DNA from: Sphingomonas jatrophae
GTDB taxonomy: Bacteria; Pseudomonadota; Alphaproteobacteria; Sphingomonadales; Sphingomonadaceae
Length of the DNA: 64,000 nt
Assembly: GCF_900113315.1 (NCBI RefSeq)
Contig: NZ_FOZG01000001.1
Location: forward strand, 1,798,001-1,862,000
Direction of reading: 5' to 3'
The position numbers and the translations under genes are program-made. Below, piece by piece: positions 12,424 through 21,520 of the stretch. How positions within the stretch are numbered: the first letter of the stretch is position 1; each line of letters begins with the position of its first letter. The notes beneath the pieces were generated by a model, which saw only the letters and a program-made list of their open reading frames with translations, made no database searches and was not told where the DNA came from.

Positions 12424-13538
12424 ACCCGCTCCACCTCCACCCAGGCGCCGTCAGCCGAGGAGCGGCGCGCCGCATCCAGCACCGCCTGACCCTCGGCGGC
12501 GTCGCGGAACGTGCCCGCGCGCTCGGGGATGGCGGGCTCCCGCTCCTCGATCCGCGCCTTCGCCTCGGCGAACAGGCGCGCATAGGGGGCCACGTCGAAG
12601 CCGGACGTGTGCCAGCGATCCATCTCCGTCTGGATCAGCTCGGCATGGGGGAAGGGCGTCGGCGGCGGATTGACGAGGTCGGCGGGCGTCTCAACCCGCT
12701 CGGCCTTGCCGCCGCGCTCGATCCACACCTCTTCGGGCTCGCCATAGGCCGCGCCGCTCTGGATCCACGCCGCGCCGCCGGTGCCGACCAGCTTGGTCGC
12801 CATGACGAGCGGCCCCGGCGCCGCCATCGCCGCGACGAGCAGCCCCTTGGCGCCGCTCTCCGTCACGAACTGGAGCGTGTAGCTGTCGTCCGCGGTCATC
12901 TGCGGGCGGCCGGGGGCGAGCGTCTGGAGCACCGCGCTCACCCGCTCGATCCGGCCGAGCGCCGACTGCACCTGGTCGATCATGTGGCTGCCGAATGCGC
13001 CGAGAAAGCCGCCGCCCTGGCCCGCATCCTCCCACCATTCGGCCAGCGGCTCGTCCGGGTCCTGCAGCCCCGGCTGGTGATAGATGCGCAGGAAGCTGAG
13101 CGGATCGCCGATGCGCCCGTCTTTCACCACGCGGCGGAGCAGCGCCTGCGCGCTGTCGAAGCGGAATTCGGCGCCGAGCAGGTGGACGATCCCCGCCGCC
13201 TCCGCCGCCGCCAGCATTTCGCGCGCCTGGGCCAGATCGCGCGCGAACGGCTTTTCGCAGACGACGTGGCGGCCCGCCGCAATCGCCTCCATCACCGCCG
13301 GATAATGCGCATGCGGCGGCGTGGCGACGGTGACAAGGCGGATCGCCGGATCGTCCAGCGCATCGCCCAGCCGGTTCACCGCACGGGGAATACCCAGCGG
13401 CGCGGCGCGCGCCTGCGTCTTGGCCAGATCGCGGCCGACGATGGCGCGCACCTCCAGCCCCGCCTCGCGCAGCGCGCGCACATGCGCGAACAGGCCGAAG
13501 CCCGTCCCCACCACCACCGCGCCGATTGGCTCACTCAT
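12420..13538 (-). CDS. Gfo/Idh/MocA family oxidoreductase
   Basis: A 372-residue NAD(P)-dependent dehydrogenase. The N-terminal Rossmann fold shows GTGFG (11-15), VATPPHAHYP and the family-typical EKP (95-97). The C-terminal alpha/beta domain contains GAFGSHMIDQ, carrying the usual His region. Family members act on sugars, inositols or cyclic polyols. The ATG at 13538 overlaps the stop of the TIM-barrel gene by 4 bases, with AAGGGA just upstream. The frame stays open much further upstream inside that gene, so the ribosome site and overlap decide the start. The pairing with a TIM-barrel isomerase resembles cyclitol or sugar catabolic operons, although the neighbours are atypical for those. Confidence 0.93.
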   Translation of the reverse strand: MSEPIGAVVVGTGFGLFAHVRALREAGLEVRAIVGRDLAKTQARAAPLGIPRAVNRLGDALDDPAIRLVTVATPPHAHYPAVMEAIAAGRHVVCEKPFARDLAQAREMLAAAEAAGIVHLLGAEFRFDSAQALLRRVVKDGRIGDPLSFLRIYHQPGLQDPDEPLAEWWEDAGQGGGFLGAFGSHMIDQVQSALGRIERVSAVLQTLAPGRPQMTADDSYTLQFVTESGAKGLLVAAMAAPGPLVMATKLVGTGGAAWIQSGAAYGEPEEVWIERGGKAERVETPADLVNPPPTPFPHAELIQTEMDRWHTSGFDVAPYARLFAEAKARIEEREPAIPERAGTFRDAAEGQAVLDAARRSSADGAWVEVERV

Positions 13539-14401
13539 GCCATTCCCCTTGCTTGCCCGAGCAGCGCGCGCGCCGCCCTCATCCATTGGTCCGCCGTCTC
13601 GCCGATCGGCGTGCCCGCCTGCCCGGCGCGGAACACCTCCACCCCGATCGGCGCGGTGCTGCCGATCGCGTCCAGCGTGCGGACGAAGCCCAAAAGGTCG
13701 AAATCGCCCTCCCCGGGCAGCAGCCGCGCATTCATCGTCTCGCGCAGCAGGTCGTCCGCGGGCGTGGCGGGCGCGTCGTTGATCTGCACCGTGTGAATGC
13801 GCCCCGGCGGGATCGCGGCGAGATCCGCGAGCGTCGATCCGCCGCGAAAGAGATGCCATGTATCGACGGTCAGCCCGCCATTGGCGCGGCCCGCCGCCTC
13901 GACGATCCGCGCCGCGCCGTGCACCGACTTGATGTTGCCGGGCGGCAGCGCCTCGATCTGCGCCTTCAGGCCATGCTCGGCGGCGAGATCGCACACCCGC
14001 GCGAACGCCGCCGCCGCCTCGTCGAGTGAGGGCGCGGCCGTCCCCATCATCTCGACGACGACGACCGAGGGCGCCCCGATCCGCGCCGCCGCCGCGATCA
14101 CCCGCTCGGGCGTCAGCGTCTGCAGCAGGTCGTTCATCGGGCTGCGCACCGCCTGATCGTGCGACGGCAGCCAGCAGGCGATGCAATCCACCTCGCGTAC
14201 CGCCAGCCCCGCATCCGCGATGCGGGCAGCGATCTCGGCGGCGGGCATGCCCGCCTCCTCCAGCCGCCATATGTCGCCCGGCAGCAGCGAGATGCCGGCA
14301 AAGCCCGCCGCCGCGACGGGACCGAGCCGGTCGAGCAGCGGCACGTCGTCGCGCGGGGGCGAGCAGAAGACGAGATCGGCGGGGCCGAGTGCGTCAGCCA
14401 C
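13535..14401 (-). CDS. sugar phosphate isomerase/epimerase-like TIM-barrel protein
   Basis: A 288-residue xylose-isomerase-like TIM barrel (AP endonuclease 2 superfamily). Metal-site landmarks are VVVEMMG with an early Glu, then LTVDTWHLFRGG, VQINDAP and GVEVFRAG, which supply the expected Asp, His and Glu ligands in order. The GTG start at 14401 overlaps the stop of the VOC gene by 8 bases. Family members isomerise or epimerise ketoses or dehydrate inosose; the exact reaction is unknown. It is translationally coupled on both sides within the operon. Confidence 0.9.
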   Translation of the reverse strand: MADALGPADLVFCSPPRDDVPLLDRLGPVAAAGFAGISLLPGDIWRLEEAGMPAAEIAARIADAGLAVREVDCIACWLPSHDQAVRSPMNDLLQTLTPERVIAAAARIGAPSVVVVEMMGTAAPSLDEAAAAFARVCDLAAEHGLKAQIEALPPGNIKSVHGAARIVEAAGRANGGLTVDTWHLFRGGSTLADLAAIPPGRIHTVQINDAPATPADDLLRETMNARLLPGEGDFDLLGFVRTLDAIGSTAPIGVEVFRAGQAGTPIGETADQWMRAARALLGQARGMA

Positions 14402-14798
14402 GGAAGTTCAGCTCCAGCAGGATGCCGTTCGCTTCCGCCACGAACAATTGCGTCAGGCCGATCTGCGGAATGTCGTTCAGCGTGTAAGCGTGGCCCCCTG
14501 CCGCCAGCCGTTCTCGCATGCCGGCCAGATCGTCGCACTCCAGCGCGACATGGTGGACCGCGCCGCCCCCGTGCGCCGCGGCGAAGGGGTGCGCGCCGTC
14601 GCTCGGATAGGTCGCTCTCACCGGGCCGATGTGGATGATCGGGCGATCCGCCGGATCGTAGATCCAGCACGCCGCCTCGATCGTCTTCACGCCCGGTGCG
14701 GGTGCGGCGCGCAGGCCCAGCACGTCGCGGAAGAAGGCCGCGGTGCCGGGCACGTCGGCGGTGCGGATGTTGACATGGTCGAGCGCAAGGACGGCCAT
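14394..14798 (-). CDS. VOC (glyoxalase/dioxygenase fold) protein
   Basis: A 134-residue vicinal-oxygen-chelate protein. It starts MAVLALDHVNIRTADV, with the first metal-type His in LDHVN, and has AVHHVALECDD in the second half and a terminal Glu in ANGILLELNFRG. That matches the His/His/Glu metal arrangement of VOC lyases and dioxygenases. ATG 14798 is chosen over the TTG at 14807, which overlaps the stop of the preceding gene. It could be an isomerase, epimerase or ring-opening lyase for the operon's intermediate. Confidence 0.9.
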   Translation of the reverse strand: MAVLALDHVNIRTADVPGTAAFFRDVLGLRAAPAPGVKTIEAACWIYDPADRPIIHIGPVRATYPSDGAHPFAAAHGGGAVHHVALECDDLAGMRERLAAGGHAYTLNDIPQIGLTQLFVAEANGILLELNFRG

Positions 14799-14803
14799 CG
14801 CGC

Positions 14804-16027
14804 TCAATCCACGAACTGGCCGGTGTCGACCGCGCGGTGCGCCGCCAGCACGTCATTGTCGCCCCGCTCCAGCGCGGCGAGCGGCACGCGCCACAGCTTC
14901 ACCGGCGGCGTCGTCTCGGTGCGGACGAAGCGCAGGCCCCAGATGCCCTTGTCGTGCCCGAAGCTGTTGATCCAGTTGCCACCGATGCCGGGATCCCGCT
15001 CGGCGATGACGATGCGCACGCGCCCATCGGGTTCGGCGACATGCGCGTAATTGTTCACCCAGCCATTGCCGTCCTCGAACGTGTCGAGATTTTCCTGCCA
15101 CATGTTGCACAGCTGGAAGTTCCAGTACTCGCACGGCGGCGGCGTGAATTCGAGCACCAGAACCTCGTCCAGCGGCTTCTCCCACCCGCCGAAGGCGACG
15201 TGGCGATCGGGCACGCCGCCATTGGAGAGATATTGCGCGCGGCTATAATCCAGCCGGTTCAGCTTGCTCGCGAAATTGCCCTGGTTGCCCTGCCACCAGT
15301 TGCGCACCAGCTCCGCATAGCCGAGCACCGCCTGCCCCGCCCAGGCAAGGTTGTTCGCCATCAGCTCGGGGGTGAGCGGAACGGGGGGCGCATGGTCGAT
15401 CCGCTCGATCGTCATGGCGGGCGCCACTTCGGTCGCGCGGTCGCTCCAGACCAGGCGGATGAGGATGCAGTTGGTGTCGGGCGCAAGCTTCAGCCACGCG
15501 CTTCCGGGGCCGGGATCGTTCTGCGACAGGATCACCTCAAACGATCCGTCGTCCGCCACCGCAATCTGCTGGCTGCCGAGAAAGCCCTGCGTCTTCAGGT
15601 TGGACGGATCGAACGCCTTGAGGCCGGCCAAACCCTCCGCCGCCCAGTCGCGCGAACCGGGATCGGCGGGGGCGGGGGCGGACAGCACCGCCATGACGAA
15701 ATAGGGGATGGTGCCGCGCGTGCCGGTGATGCGGTAATCGCGCGCCTCGTCGAACTGGCACATCAGGTGATCTTGATCCACCGTCTGCACGTTGATCGAC
15801 TGGCGCCACACCATGTCGCGCAGCCGCGGCCGCGTCGGCTCGCCATTCTCCACCAGCCGCTCGAAGCTGGATCGCGCGAGGCGGGTGAGGAAGCGATAAT
15901 ATTCGGCGCGGTCGAGATCGGACGGCGCATCGCCGAACGTGTCGAGATGGCGTCCCGCCACCTTCAGCACCTCGCAGAAATCCTCCCACGCAGCGCCCGA
16001 GAGCAGGCGTTCGGCGGCTTGCGTCAT
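14804..16027 (-). CDS. DUF1214-type protein of unknown function
   Basis: A 407-residue protein with no visible signal peptide. The C-terminal part (about 290-390) has the aromatic-rich pattern YWNFQLCNMWQENLDTF, then GNWINSFGHDKGIWGLRF, which resembles DUF1214 proteins; the N-terminal half resembles the region that accompanies that domain in soil alphaproteobacteria. No catalytic motif is recognised. The ATG at 16027 begins one base after the stop of the sulfotransferase gene and uses GGGAGG inside that gene's end as its ribosome site. Constant placement after a sulfotransferase suggests that it acts on the sulfated or alcohol intermediate, which is inference. Confidence 0.72.
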   Translation of the reverse strand: MTQAAERLLSGAAWEDFCEVLKVAGRHLDTFGDAPSDLDRAEYYRFLTRLARSSFERLVENGEPTRPRLRDMVWRQSINVQTVDQDHLMCQFDEARDYRITGTRGTIPYFVMAVLSAPAPADPGSRDWAAEGLAGLKAFDPSNLKTQGFLGSQQIAVADDGSFEVILSQNDPGPGSAWLKLAPDTNCILIRLVWSDRATEVAPAMTIERIDHAPPVPLTPELMANNLAWAGQAVLGYAELVRNWWQGNQGNFASKLNRLDYSRAQYLSNGGVPDRHVAFGGWEKPLDEVLVLEFTPPPCEYWNFQLCNMWQENLDTFEDGNGWVNNYAHVAEPDGRVRIVIAERDPGIGGNWINSFGHDKGIWGLRFVRTETTPPVKLWRVPLAALERGDNDVLAAHRAVDTGQFVD

Positions 16028-16028
16028 G

Positions 16029-17282
16029 TCAATCCTCCCGGGCGACAGGGAAACGGTCGTAATAAAAGGCGAAGCGCTGGCGGAGCGCAGCCACGTCCAC
16101 GCCGAACACGCCTTCGAGGTCGTAGATCACGCGGCCGTGCAGGTTGCGCGGATTCTCGGCGAGATAGCCGAGCAGCGCGGCTTCCGCTTCCGCCGTCAGG
16201 TCCAGCCCCGCCAGATCATAGACGCGGCGCAGCACGCCTTCCTGATCGGCCATATATTGGTGAAACAGGATGTCGATCGACTGCTCCGGCCCCCACGCAT
16301 CCCGCTCTGCGATGCAGGCGCGCAGCAGCCGCTCGATCCGCGCCGCCCAGTGCCGCGCGAGGCCTGGTGGATCGGTCGGATCGCGGCGGATGCGGTCGCC
16401 ATAGCCGAGCATCGTCGTCAGCGAGCGCAGCACCGCCACCGGATCGCGGTGCGTGACGACCAGGGTCGCGTCGGGAAACGCCGCCTTCAGCGCAGCCAGA
16501 TTCTCCATATGCTGCGGCGATTTCAGCAGCCACCGGCCCTTGCCGCCGCGAAACCAGCTGAGCACCTGCAGCACCTTCTTCTCGTAAAAGTAGCTGTCGG
16601 TCCGGTCGCGCGAGAAATAATCGTCGATCCAGCGGGGAATGCGCGTCTGGAACTCCCAGCTATAGCAGGCGAGATCCATGTAGAGCAGCTCGTTATCCTC
16701 ATGGATCGACGCCGCATCCATGCCGTGCATCGCCGCCATGTGCGGCAGCATCGCCTCGAAGTGCCCCCAGAATTCGGCTGAGCGCTGCTCGCGCGGATCG
16801 GGGCCGTCCGCAGGCGGCGGGGCGGCAGGCACCGGCTCCTCCGATTCCCACAGGGTGAGCGAATGGAGCCGCGTGTCGCGCGCCAGCCAGTTGACCAGGT
16901 GTGTCGTGCCGGAGCGCGGCAGGCCGGCGATGATGATCGGACGGTCGATCCGGATGTCGAGGATCTCGGGGTGGCGCTTCACCAGATCCTCGATCCGCAG
17001 GCGATTGGCCATGACGCGGATGGCATGATCGAGGATCGTGATCCGCCCGCCACGCGTCAGCCCCTCGTCCTCGCGCAGCGCCTGCACCAGCACGTTCAAG
17101 CGATGGCGAAGCGGGCCCTCGTCGCCGAAATCGCTCAAGGCAGTCGCGGCGCGCGCGGCGGCGAGGATGCCGTCCGCGTCGATCTCCGCATCGAACGCCG
17201 CCGGACCTTCGCGGGCGGCGGCAATGGCGGGCGTGATGCGCGGATCGGCGAGATCGTCGATCAGGATGTCGGGCGCGCTCAT
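16029..17282 (-). CDS. sulfotransferase family protein
   Basis: A 417-residue cytoplasmic PAPS-dependent sulfotransferase-like protein (Sulfotransfer_3 type). The 5'-phosphosulfate loop is AGLPRSGTTHLVNWLARD (about 119-136) and the 3'-phosphate motif is VVTHRDPVAVLRSL; LLKSPQHMENL between them is typical of the group. The N-terminal 110 residues match the helical extension seen in sphingomonad and mycobacterial homologues. The ATG at 17282 overlaps the alcohol dehydrogenase stop as ATGA. In a catabolic operon it probably sulfates a hydroxylated intermediate; some members may instead act on other activated groups. Confidence 0.92.
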   Translation of the reverse strand: MSAPDILIDDLADPRITPAIAAAREGPAAFDAEIDADGILAAARAATALSDFGDEGPLRHRLNVLVQALREDEGLTRGGRITILDHAIRVMANRLRIEDLVKRHPEILDIRIDRPIIIAGLPRSGTTHLVNWLARDTRLHSLTLWESEEPVPAAPPPADGPDPREQRSAEFWGHFEAMLPHMAAMHGMDAASIHEDNELLYMDLACYSWEFQTRIPRWIDDYFSRDRTDSYFYEKKVLQVLSWFRGGKGRWLLKSPQHMENLAALKAAFPDATLVVTHRDPVAVLRSLTTMLGYGDRIRRDPTDPPGLARHWAARIERLLRACIAERDAWGPEQSIDILFHQYMADQEGVLRRVYDLAGLDLTAEAEAALLGYLAENPRNLHGRVIYDLEGVFGVDVAALRQRFAFYYDRFPVARED

Positions 17283-18316
17283 GCCGGTTCCCCGTCGAAG
17301 TGCAGCATCACCTTGGCGGAGCGGTCGGCATCGCCCGCCACCGCAATCGCTTCGTCGAACCGGTCGAAGGCGAAGCGGTGGCTGACCATCGGCGCCAGAT
17401 CGACCTTGCCCTCGCCGATCATCGCCAGCGCCTCGCCAAACTCGTCCGCCCGGTCGAGCGCGATGGAGCCCGTCAGCATGATCTCGTTCGCCATCACCTT
17501 CCACAGGTCGATCGGCGCGGGCTTCTTGTAGAGCGCGATCACGCTGATCCGCGCGCGCAGCTTGGCGACCGCGATCACGTCCGTCAGCAAGGGTGCCGCC
17601 CCCGCCGCATCGACGAACAGATCGGTGCCGACGAAGCGCGTGCCGAACCGCTCGCCCTCCCCGTGCAGGCCCGCCAGCGCATCGGCGAGGTCCGTCTCCG
17701 CCGTGTTGACCGCCAGCGTCGCGCCGAGCGCCAGCGCGCGGTCAAGACGGCTCTGCACCCGGTCGACGATCGCGATGTCCCGCATTCCCAGATGCCGCAG
17801 CATCGCCACCGCGCACAGGCCGATCGGCCCCGCGCCCAGCACCGCCACCTTGTCGCCGGGCTTGGCGTCCACCATGCGAAGCCCGTGCAGCGCCACCGAC
17901 AACGGCTCGGCCAGCGCCCCCTGCTCGTCGCTGACATGATCCGGCAGCGCGAACAGAGTGGAGCCGAGCGCCGCCGCCTGCACGCGGATCAGCGGCGCCA
18001 TCGCGCCATCGGGTCCGCCCCCGCCGATGAAGCCCGCATCGGGATTGACCGCGATTCGCAGGCCCGGCTCGACGCCATCCACGCCCGGCCCGACCGCCTC
18101 GACGACGCCGGCGAACTCATGCCCCAGCGTCAGCGGCTCGGCGAGCGGCACGCCGCCGCCGAGGCCGCCTGCGGCGATATAGCCGAGATCGCTGCCGCAG
18201 ATGCCGCAGGCACGCACGCGCACCAGCACGTCCCCTGCCCCGATCGCCGGCACGGGCACCGCGTCGACGCTGACGCTGCCCGGTCCGTGCACCCGTGCGC
18301 TCCGCATCACGCGCAT
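17279..18316 (-). CDS. zinc-type alcohol dehydrogenase (MDR family)
   Basis: A 345-residue medium-chain dehydrogenase, first gene of the seven-gene operon. The ATG at 18316 is preceded by GGAGGGG with 5-base spacing. The catalytic zinc ligands are Cys37 (ACGICGSD), His66-Glu67 (GHEF) and Glu137. The cofactor motif is GAGPIG (161-166). The four-cysteine structural zinc lobe is missing; the region reads NPDAGFIGGGGPDG, as in sorbitol/butanediol-type relatives that dispense with that zinc. It probably oxidises an alcohol before or alongside the sulfotransferase. It diverges from the AraC gene at 18389 across a 72-bp promoter. Confidence 0.93.
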   Translation of the reverse strand: MRVMRSARVHGPGSVSVDAVPVPAIGAGDVLVRVRACGICGSDLGYIAAGGLGGGVPLAEPLTLGHEFAGVVEAVGPGVDGVEPGLRIAVNPDAGFIGGGGPDGAMAPLIRVQAAALGSTLFALPDHVSDEQGALAEPLSVALHGLRMVDAKPGDKVAVLGAGPIGLCAVAMLRHLGMRDIAIVDRVQSRLDRALALGATLAVNTAETDLADALAGLHGEGERFGTRFVGTDLFVDAAGAAPLLTDVIAVAKLRARISVIALYKKPAPIDLWKVMANEIMLTGSIALDRADEFGEALAMIGEGKVDLAPMVSHRFAFDRFDEAIAVAGDADRSAKVMLHFDGEPA

Positions 18317-18346
18317 GCCACCCCTCCGACCATTCTTCTTGTCGTA

Positions 18347-18374
18347 GCGGATCATGCCGCCATCGACGCGGATC
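18347..18374. promoter_or_regulatory. direct repeat, candidate AraC binding site
   Basis: GCGGATC occurs at 18347-18353 and again at 18368-18374, a 21-bp periodicity (two helical turns) in the same orientation. That is the layout expected for an AraC/XylS-type operator, and it lies in the 72-bp divergent promoter between the alcohol dehydrogenase operon and the AraC gene. Confidence 0.45.
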
Positions 18375-18388
18375 GACCAGTGCTGGCG

Positions 18389-19288
18389 ATGTCGCATCTG
18401 TGCTGTTATCGCGTGGCTGTGATCCAGACGCTCCCGGCTTCCGGCACATCGGCCGCACCGCCTTTGTGGCAGGTGGAGGCGCTGGCGGAGGTCGCCACCG
18501 CGCGGATCGAGCTGCGCCGCTACCAGCTGCCCCGCCCCAGCGCGATGCACGAGCTCGATCCCGCGCCGATCTTCTCCGCGGTGGAGCCGCGGGCGGGGGG
18601 CGCGCGCGGCATCGTCCGGTTCGAGGGCGCGCAGCCGCACCCCGTCGGGCGGCTGATGTTGCGGCCGGGCGGCGTGCCGATGCATTCGCGCGGCGATGGC
18701 GGCGCGCTCACCATCATGACCTGCCGGTTCGATCCGGCCTTCTTTGCGCGCGCGGTGCCGCAGGAGGATTGGGACGATGCGCGCCTGCGCCGGTGCGCGG
18801 CGATCGAGTCGCGCGGGGTCGGCGATGCGGCGGCGCGGCTGCTGGCGGAGCTGCGGACGCCGGGCTTCGCCGGTGCCCTCGCCATCGAGGCGCTGGTGCA
18901 GCTGCTGGCGGTGGAGATCGGGCGCGTCTTCCACCCGCCGGCGCCTCAACGGGTGACAGGCGGCCTCGCCGGCTGGCAGCTCCGCCGCATTGAGGCGCGG
19001 CTGGCCGACGCCGCGGGGGACTGGCCGACGACGACCGAGCTGGCGGCGCTCTGCGGCATCAGCCGCTCGCACCTGTCGCGCGCCTTCGCCGCGACCACGG
19101 GCACGACGCTCGCTGCGCACGGCGCGGCCCTCCGCATCCGCCAGGCGCGCGCGCTGCTGACGCACACCGACTTGCCGCTCGCCGCCATCGCCCACCGCCT
19201 CGGCTTCGCCACGCCCAGCGCCTTCGGCGCCGCCTTCCGCCGCGCGACGGGGATGACGCCGGCAATGCTGCGGCGTGGAGGGATTTAG
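18389..19288 (+). CDS. AraC-family transcriptional regulator
   Basis: A 299-residue regulator. The C-terminal double helix-turn-helix includes ELAALCGISRSHLSRAFAAT and LAAIAHRLGFATPSAFGAAF (about 215-290), the standard AraC arrangement. The N-terminal domain carries a LMLRPGGVPMHSRGDGG segment like that of the AraC protein at 21520, so the two are paralogues with different sensing domains. ATG 18389 has no strong ribosome site; the GTG codons at 18413 and 18419 are alternatives. It diverges from the sulfotransferase operon, which it probably activates. Confidence 0.88.
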   Translation: MSHLCCYRVAVIQTLPASGTSAAPPLWQVEALAEVATARIELRRYQLPRPSAMHELDPAPIFSAVEPRAGGARGIVRFEGAQPHPVGRLMLRPGGVPMHSRGDGGALTIMTCRFDPAFFARAVPQEDWDDARLRRCAAIESRGVGDAAARLLAELRTPGFAGALAIEALVQLLAVEIGRVFHPPAPQRVTGGLAGWQLRRIEARLADAAGDWPTTTELAALCGISRSHLSRAFAATTGTTLAAHGAALRIRQARALLTHTDLPLAAIAHRLGFATPSAFGAAFRRATGMTPAMLRRGGI

Positions 19289-19423
19289 ACGATTTCCATC
19301 ATGGCTACGTTGGCTGCCGTCCGCGACCGGCCCTTTACGTGCCTTGCCGTTTAGCTATCTTCCGGGGAATCTGTGGTCACGGCGCTGATCGGATCGTCCA
19401 GCAGCGACATCGGGGACGAAGTC

Positions 19424-19828
19424 ATGATCGAAGCTGCTTGGGCCGGAATCGCTGCTCTCGCCACAACGGCCGCATCGACGCCGACAGCGCCCTCCTTCTG
19501 CCAGCGCATGGCAGCCGAACTGCCGATGAAGGAAAAGCGCGTGGACGGAACCCGTCGTGCGTTCGACATGCAGACGATGACCGTCGGGCAGCGTTGGTTG
19601 ACCGGTGGCAGCACGTTTTTCAGCATGAAATTGGAGCCGGTCGACGACACACCGGATGAACAGCAGCGTCTGAAAACGATGTGCCCGGGTGCGGCTTGCA
19701 CAATGGAAGGCCCTCTGCGCTTCACATTGGGGTTGAAGGATGGCACCGCCCATAGCTTCGTGGCCGGGCCGAACGAGCGCATGCGCGTCGAGATGGTAGG
19801 AACCCGGATCCGCTGTTCCGACCTGTAG
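19424..19828 (+). CDS. small secreted or periplasmic hypothetical protein
   Basis: A 134-residue protein of unknown function. The ATG at 19424 follows GGGGA with 9-base spacing. Residues 1-18 (WAGIAALATTAAS) look like a short, weak signal or anchor. Four cysteines (26, 87, 92 and 131) could form two disulfides after export. The middle part is more polar and less GC-rich than the flanking enzymes. It stands alone between an AraC gene and the GMC operon, with no partner overlap. I do not recognise a family; similar small proteins occur as lineage-specific genes in sphingomonads. Confidence 0.62.
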   Translation: MIEAAWAGIAALATTAASTPTAPSFCQRMAAELPMKEKRVDGTRRAFDMQTMTVGQRWLTGGSTFFSMKLEPVDDTPDEQQRLKTMCPGAACTMEGPLRFTLGLKDGTAHSFVAGPNERMRVEMVGTRIRCSDL

Positions 19829-19924
19829 CTATCGCGATCGAGCGTTCGCGTGCGGGGGATCGGGCGAGTTCAGGCTGACCCCGGTCCGCCTTTCAGCGCT
19901 GCCGCGATCTTCACGGCCTGATCC

Positions 19925-21520
19925 CTATCCCGCCAGGATCATCTCCGCCGCCTTTTCCGCCACCATCATCACCGGCACGTTGGTGTTGCCGCCCGGCACG
20001 CGCGGCATCACCGATGCGTCCACCACGCGCAAGGCCGCAACGCCGTGCACGCGGAGCTGCGGGTCGACCACCGCCAGCGGGTCATGCCCCATGCGGCAGG
20101 TGCCGACCGCGTGGATGTCCGACGTCGCCGTCTCGCGCAGATAGGCGTCGAGCGCGTCGTCGTCCTGCCGGTCGGCGCCGGGCGCGATCTCCTCGCCCCG
20201 CATCGGATCGAACGGCGCCTGCGCGAAGATGCGGCGGATCGCGCGGATCGTGGCGCGGCCCATCGCCATGTCGCCGGGCGTTGCGAGGATGTTGGGGTCG
20301 ATCGAGGGCATCGTCATCGGATCGGGCGAGACCAAGCGGATCTCTCCCACGCTCTCCGGCCGCAGCAGATCGGCATGGACGAAATAGCCGTGACGGTTGA
20401 TCAGCTTGCGCCCCATCGCCTCGTAGAGCGCGGGCACGAACTGCATCTTGATGTCGGGCGCGTCCGATCCGGGCAGCAGCCGCATATAGGCTGTCACCTC
20501 CGCGGGCGGGCGCGCCAGCGGGCCTTTGCGGAACAGCACGAAATCGGCGACAGCGCGCGTCGCGGCGACGGGGTGGAAGAAATTCCACATCGACAGTGGC
20601 AGCGTCGATTCCTGCTTCACCGTCACCGCCACATGGTCGCGGTAATTCTGCCCGACGCCCGGTGCATCGCGCACCACGGCGATGCCTTGCGCGCTCAGCT
20701 GCGCCGCCTCGCCGATCCCCGAGAGCATCAGGATGTGCGGCGAATGGATCGCGCCGGCCGATACGATCACCTCGCGCGCTGCCGCCGCGCGCACCGTCTT
20801 GCCGCCGCGGCGATAATCGACCGCGACGGCGCGCCCGCCCTCGATCACCACCTGCTCGACATGCGCGCCCGTCACCACCTCCAGGTTGCGGCGCTTAGCA
20901 GCCGGGCGGAGATAGGCGCGCGCGGCGGAGAAGCGGCGGCCGGCGGAGGCCGTCACGTCCGCCGGACCGACGCCCTCGCGCGTCGCGCCGTTGAAGTCCG
21001 GATTATAGGGCAGCCCCGCCGCCTGCGCGGCCTCGCTGAACGCCACCGCCAGCGGATGCTGGATGCCCGGCCGGCTGACATGCACCGGCCCGCCGCTGCC
21101 ATGATATTCGTCCGCGCCCGGCCGGTAATCCTCCAGCTTGCGGAAGTAGGGCAGCACGTCGTCATAGCTCCAGCCCTCGTTGCCGAGCTGGCGCCAGCCG
21201 TCATAATCGCCGCGCGTGCCGCGATCATAGACCATGCCGTTGATCGAGGAGGAGCCGCCCAGCACGCGGCCCCGCGGCGTGTACATCTGCCGCCCGCCGG
21301 CATGGGCCTGCGGCACGCTGACATGCATCCACTGGAACCAGCCCTGGTGCATGATCGGCAGCAGGCCGCCCGGCGCATGGATGAACACGCTGCGATCGCG
21401 CCCGCCCGCCTCGATCAGCAGCACGCGCGTGCGGCCGTCGGCGGACAGCCGGTTGGCCAGCACGCAGCCCGCCGAGCCTGCGCCGATGATGACGAAATCG
21501 TGGGTGGTGTTCGGGCGCAT
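19925..21520 (-). CDS. GMC-family FAD oxidoreductase (choline dehydrogenase-like)
   Basis: A 531-residue alcohol dehydrogenase or oxidase of the GMC family. It begins with the ADP-binding motif DFVIIGAGSAGCVLANRLS (8-26). GMC signature 1 is visible around GRVLGGSSSINGMVYDRG and signature 2 around GAIHSPHILMLSGIG. The C-terminal HAVGTCRMG and PGGNTNVPVMMVAEKAA contain the conserved active-site region. The ATG at 21520 shares its A with the upstream AraC stop (TGATG), so the pair is coupled. It is likely to oxidise a primary or alicyclic alcohol. Confidence 0.94.
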   Translation of the reverse strand: MRPNTTHDFVIIGAGSAGCVLANRLSADGRTRVLLIEAGGRDRSVFIHAPGGLLPIMHQGWFQWMHVSVPQAHAGGRQMYTPRGRVLGGSSSINGMVYDRGTRGDYDGWRQLGNEGWSYDDVLPYFRKLEDYRPGADEYHGSGGPVHVSRPGIQHPLAVAFSEAAQAAGLPYNPDFNGATREGVGPADVTASAGRRFSAARAYLRPAAKRRNLEVVTGAHVEQVVIEGGRAVAVDYRRGGKTVRAAAAREVIVSAGAIHSPHILMLSGIGEAAQLSAQGIAVVRDAPGVGQNYRDHVAVTVKQESTLPLSMWNFFHPVAATRAVADFVLFRKGPLARPPAEVTAYMRLLPGSDAPDIKMQFVPALYEAMGRKLINRHGYFVHADLLRPESVGEIRLVSPDPMTMPSIDPNILATPGDMAMGRATIRAIRRIFAQAPFDPMRGEEIAPGADRQDDDALDAYLRETATSDIHAVGTCRMGHDPLAVVDPQLRVHGVAALRVVDASVMPRVPGGNTNVPVMMVAEKAAEMILAG

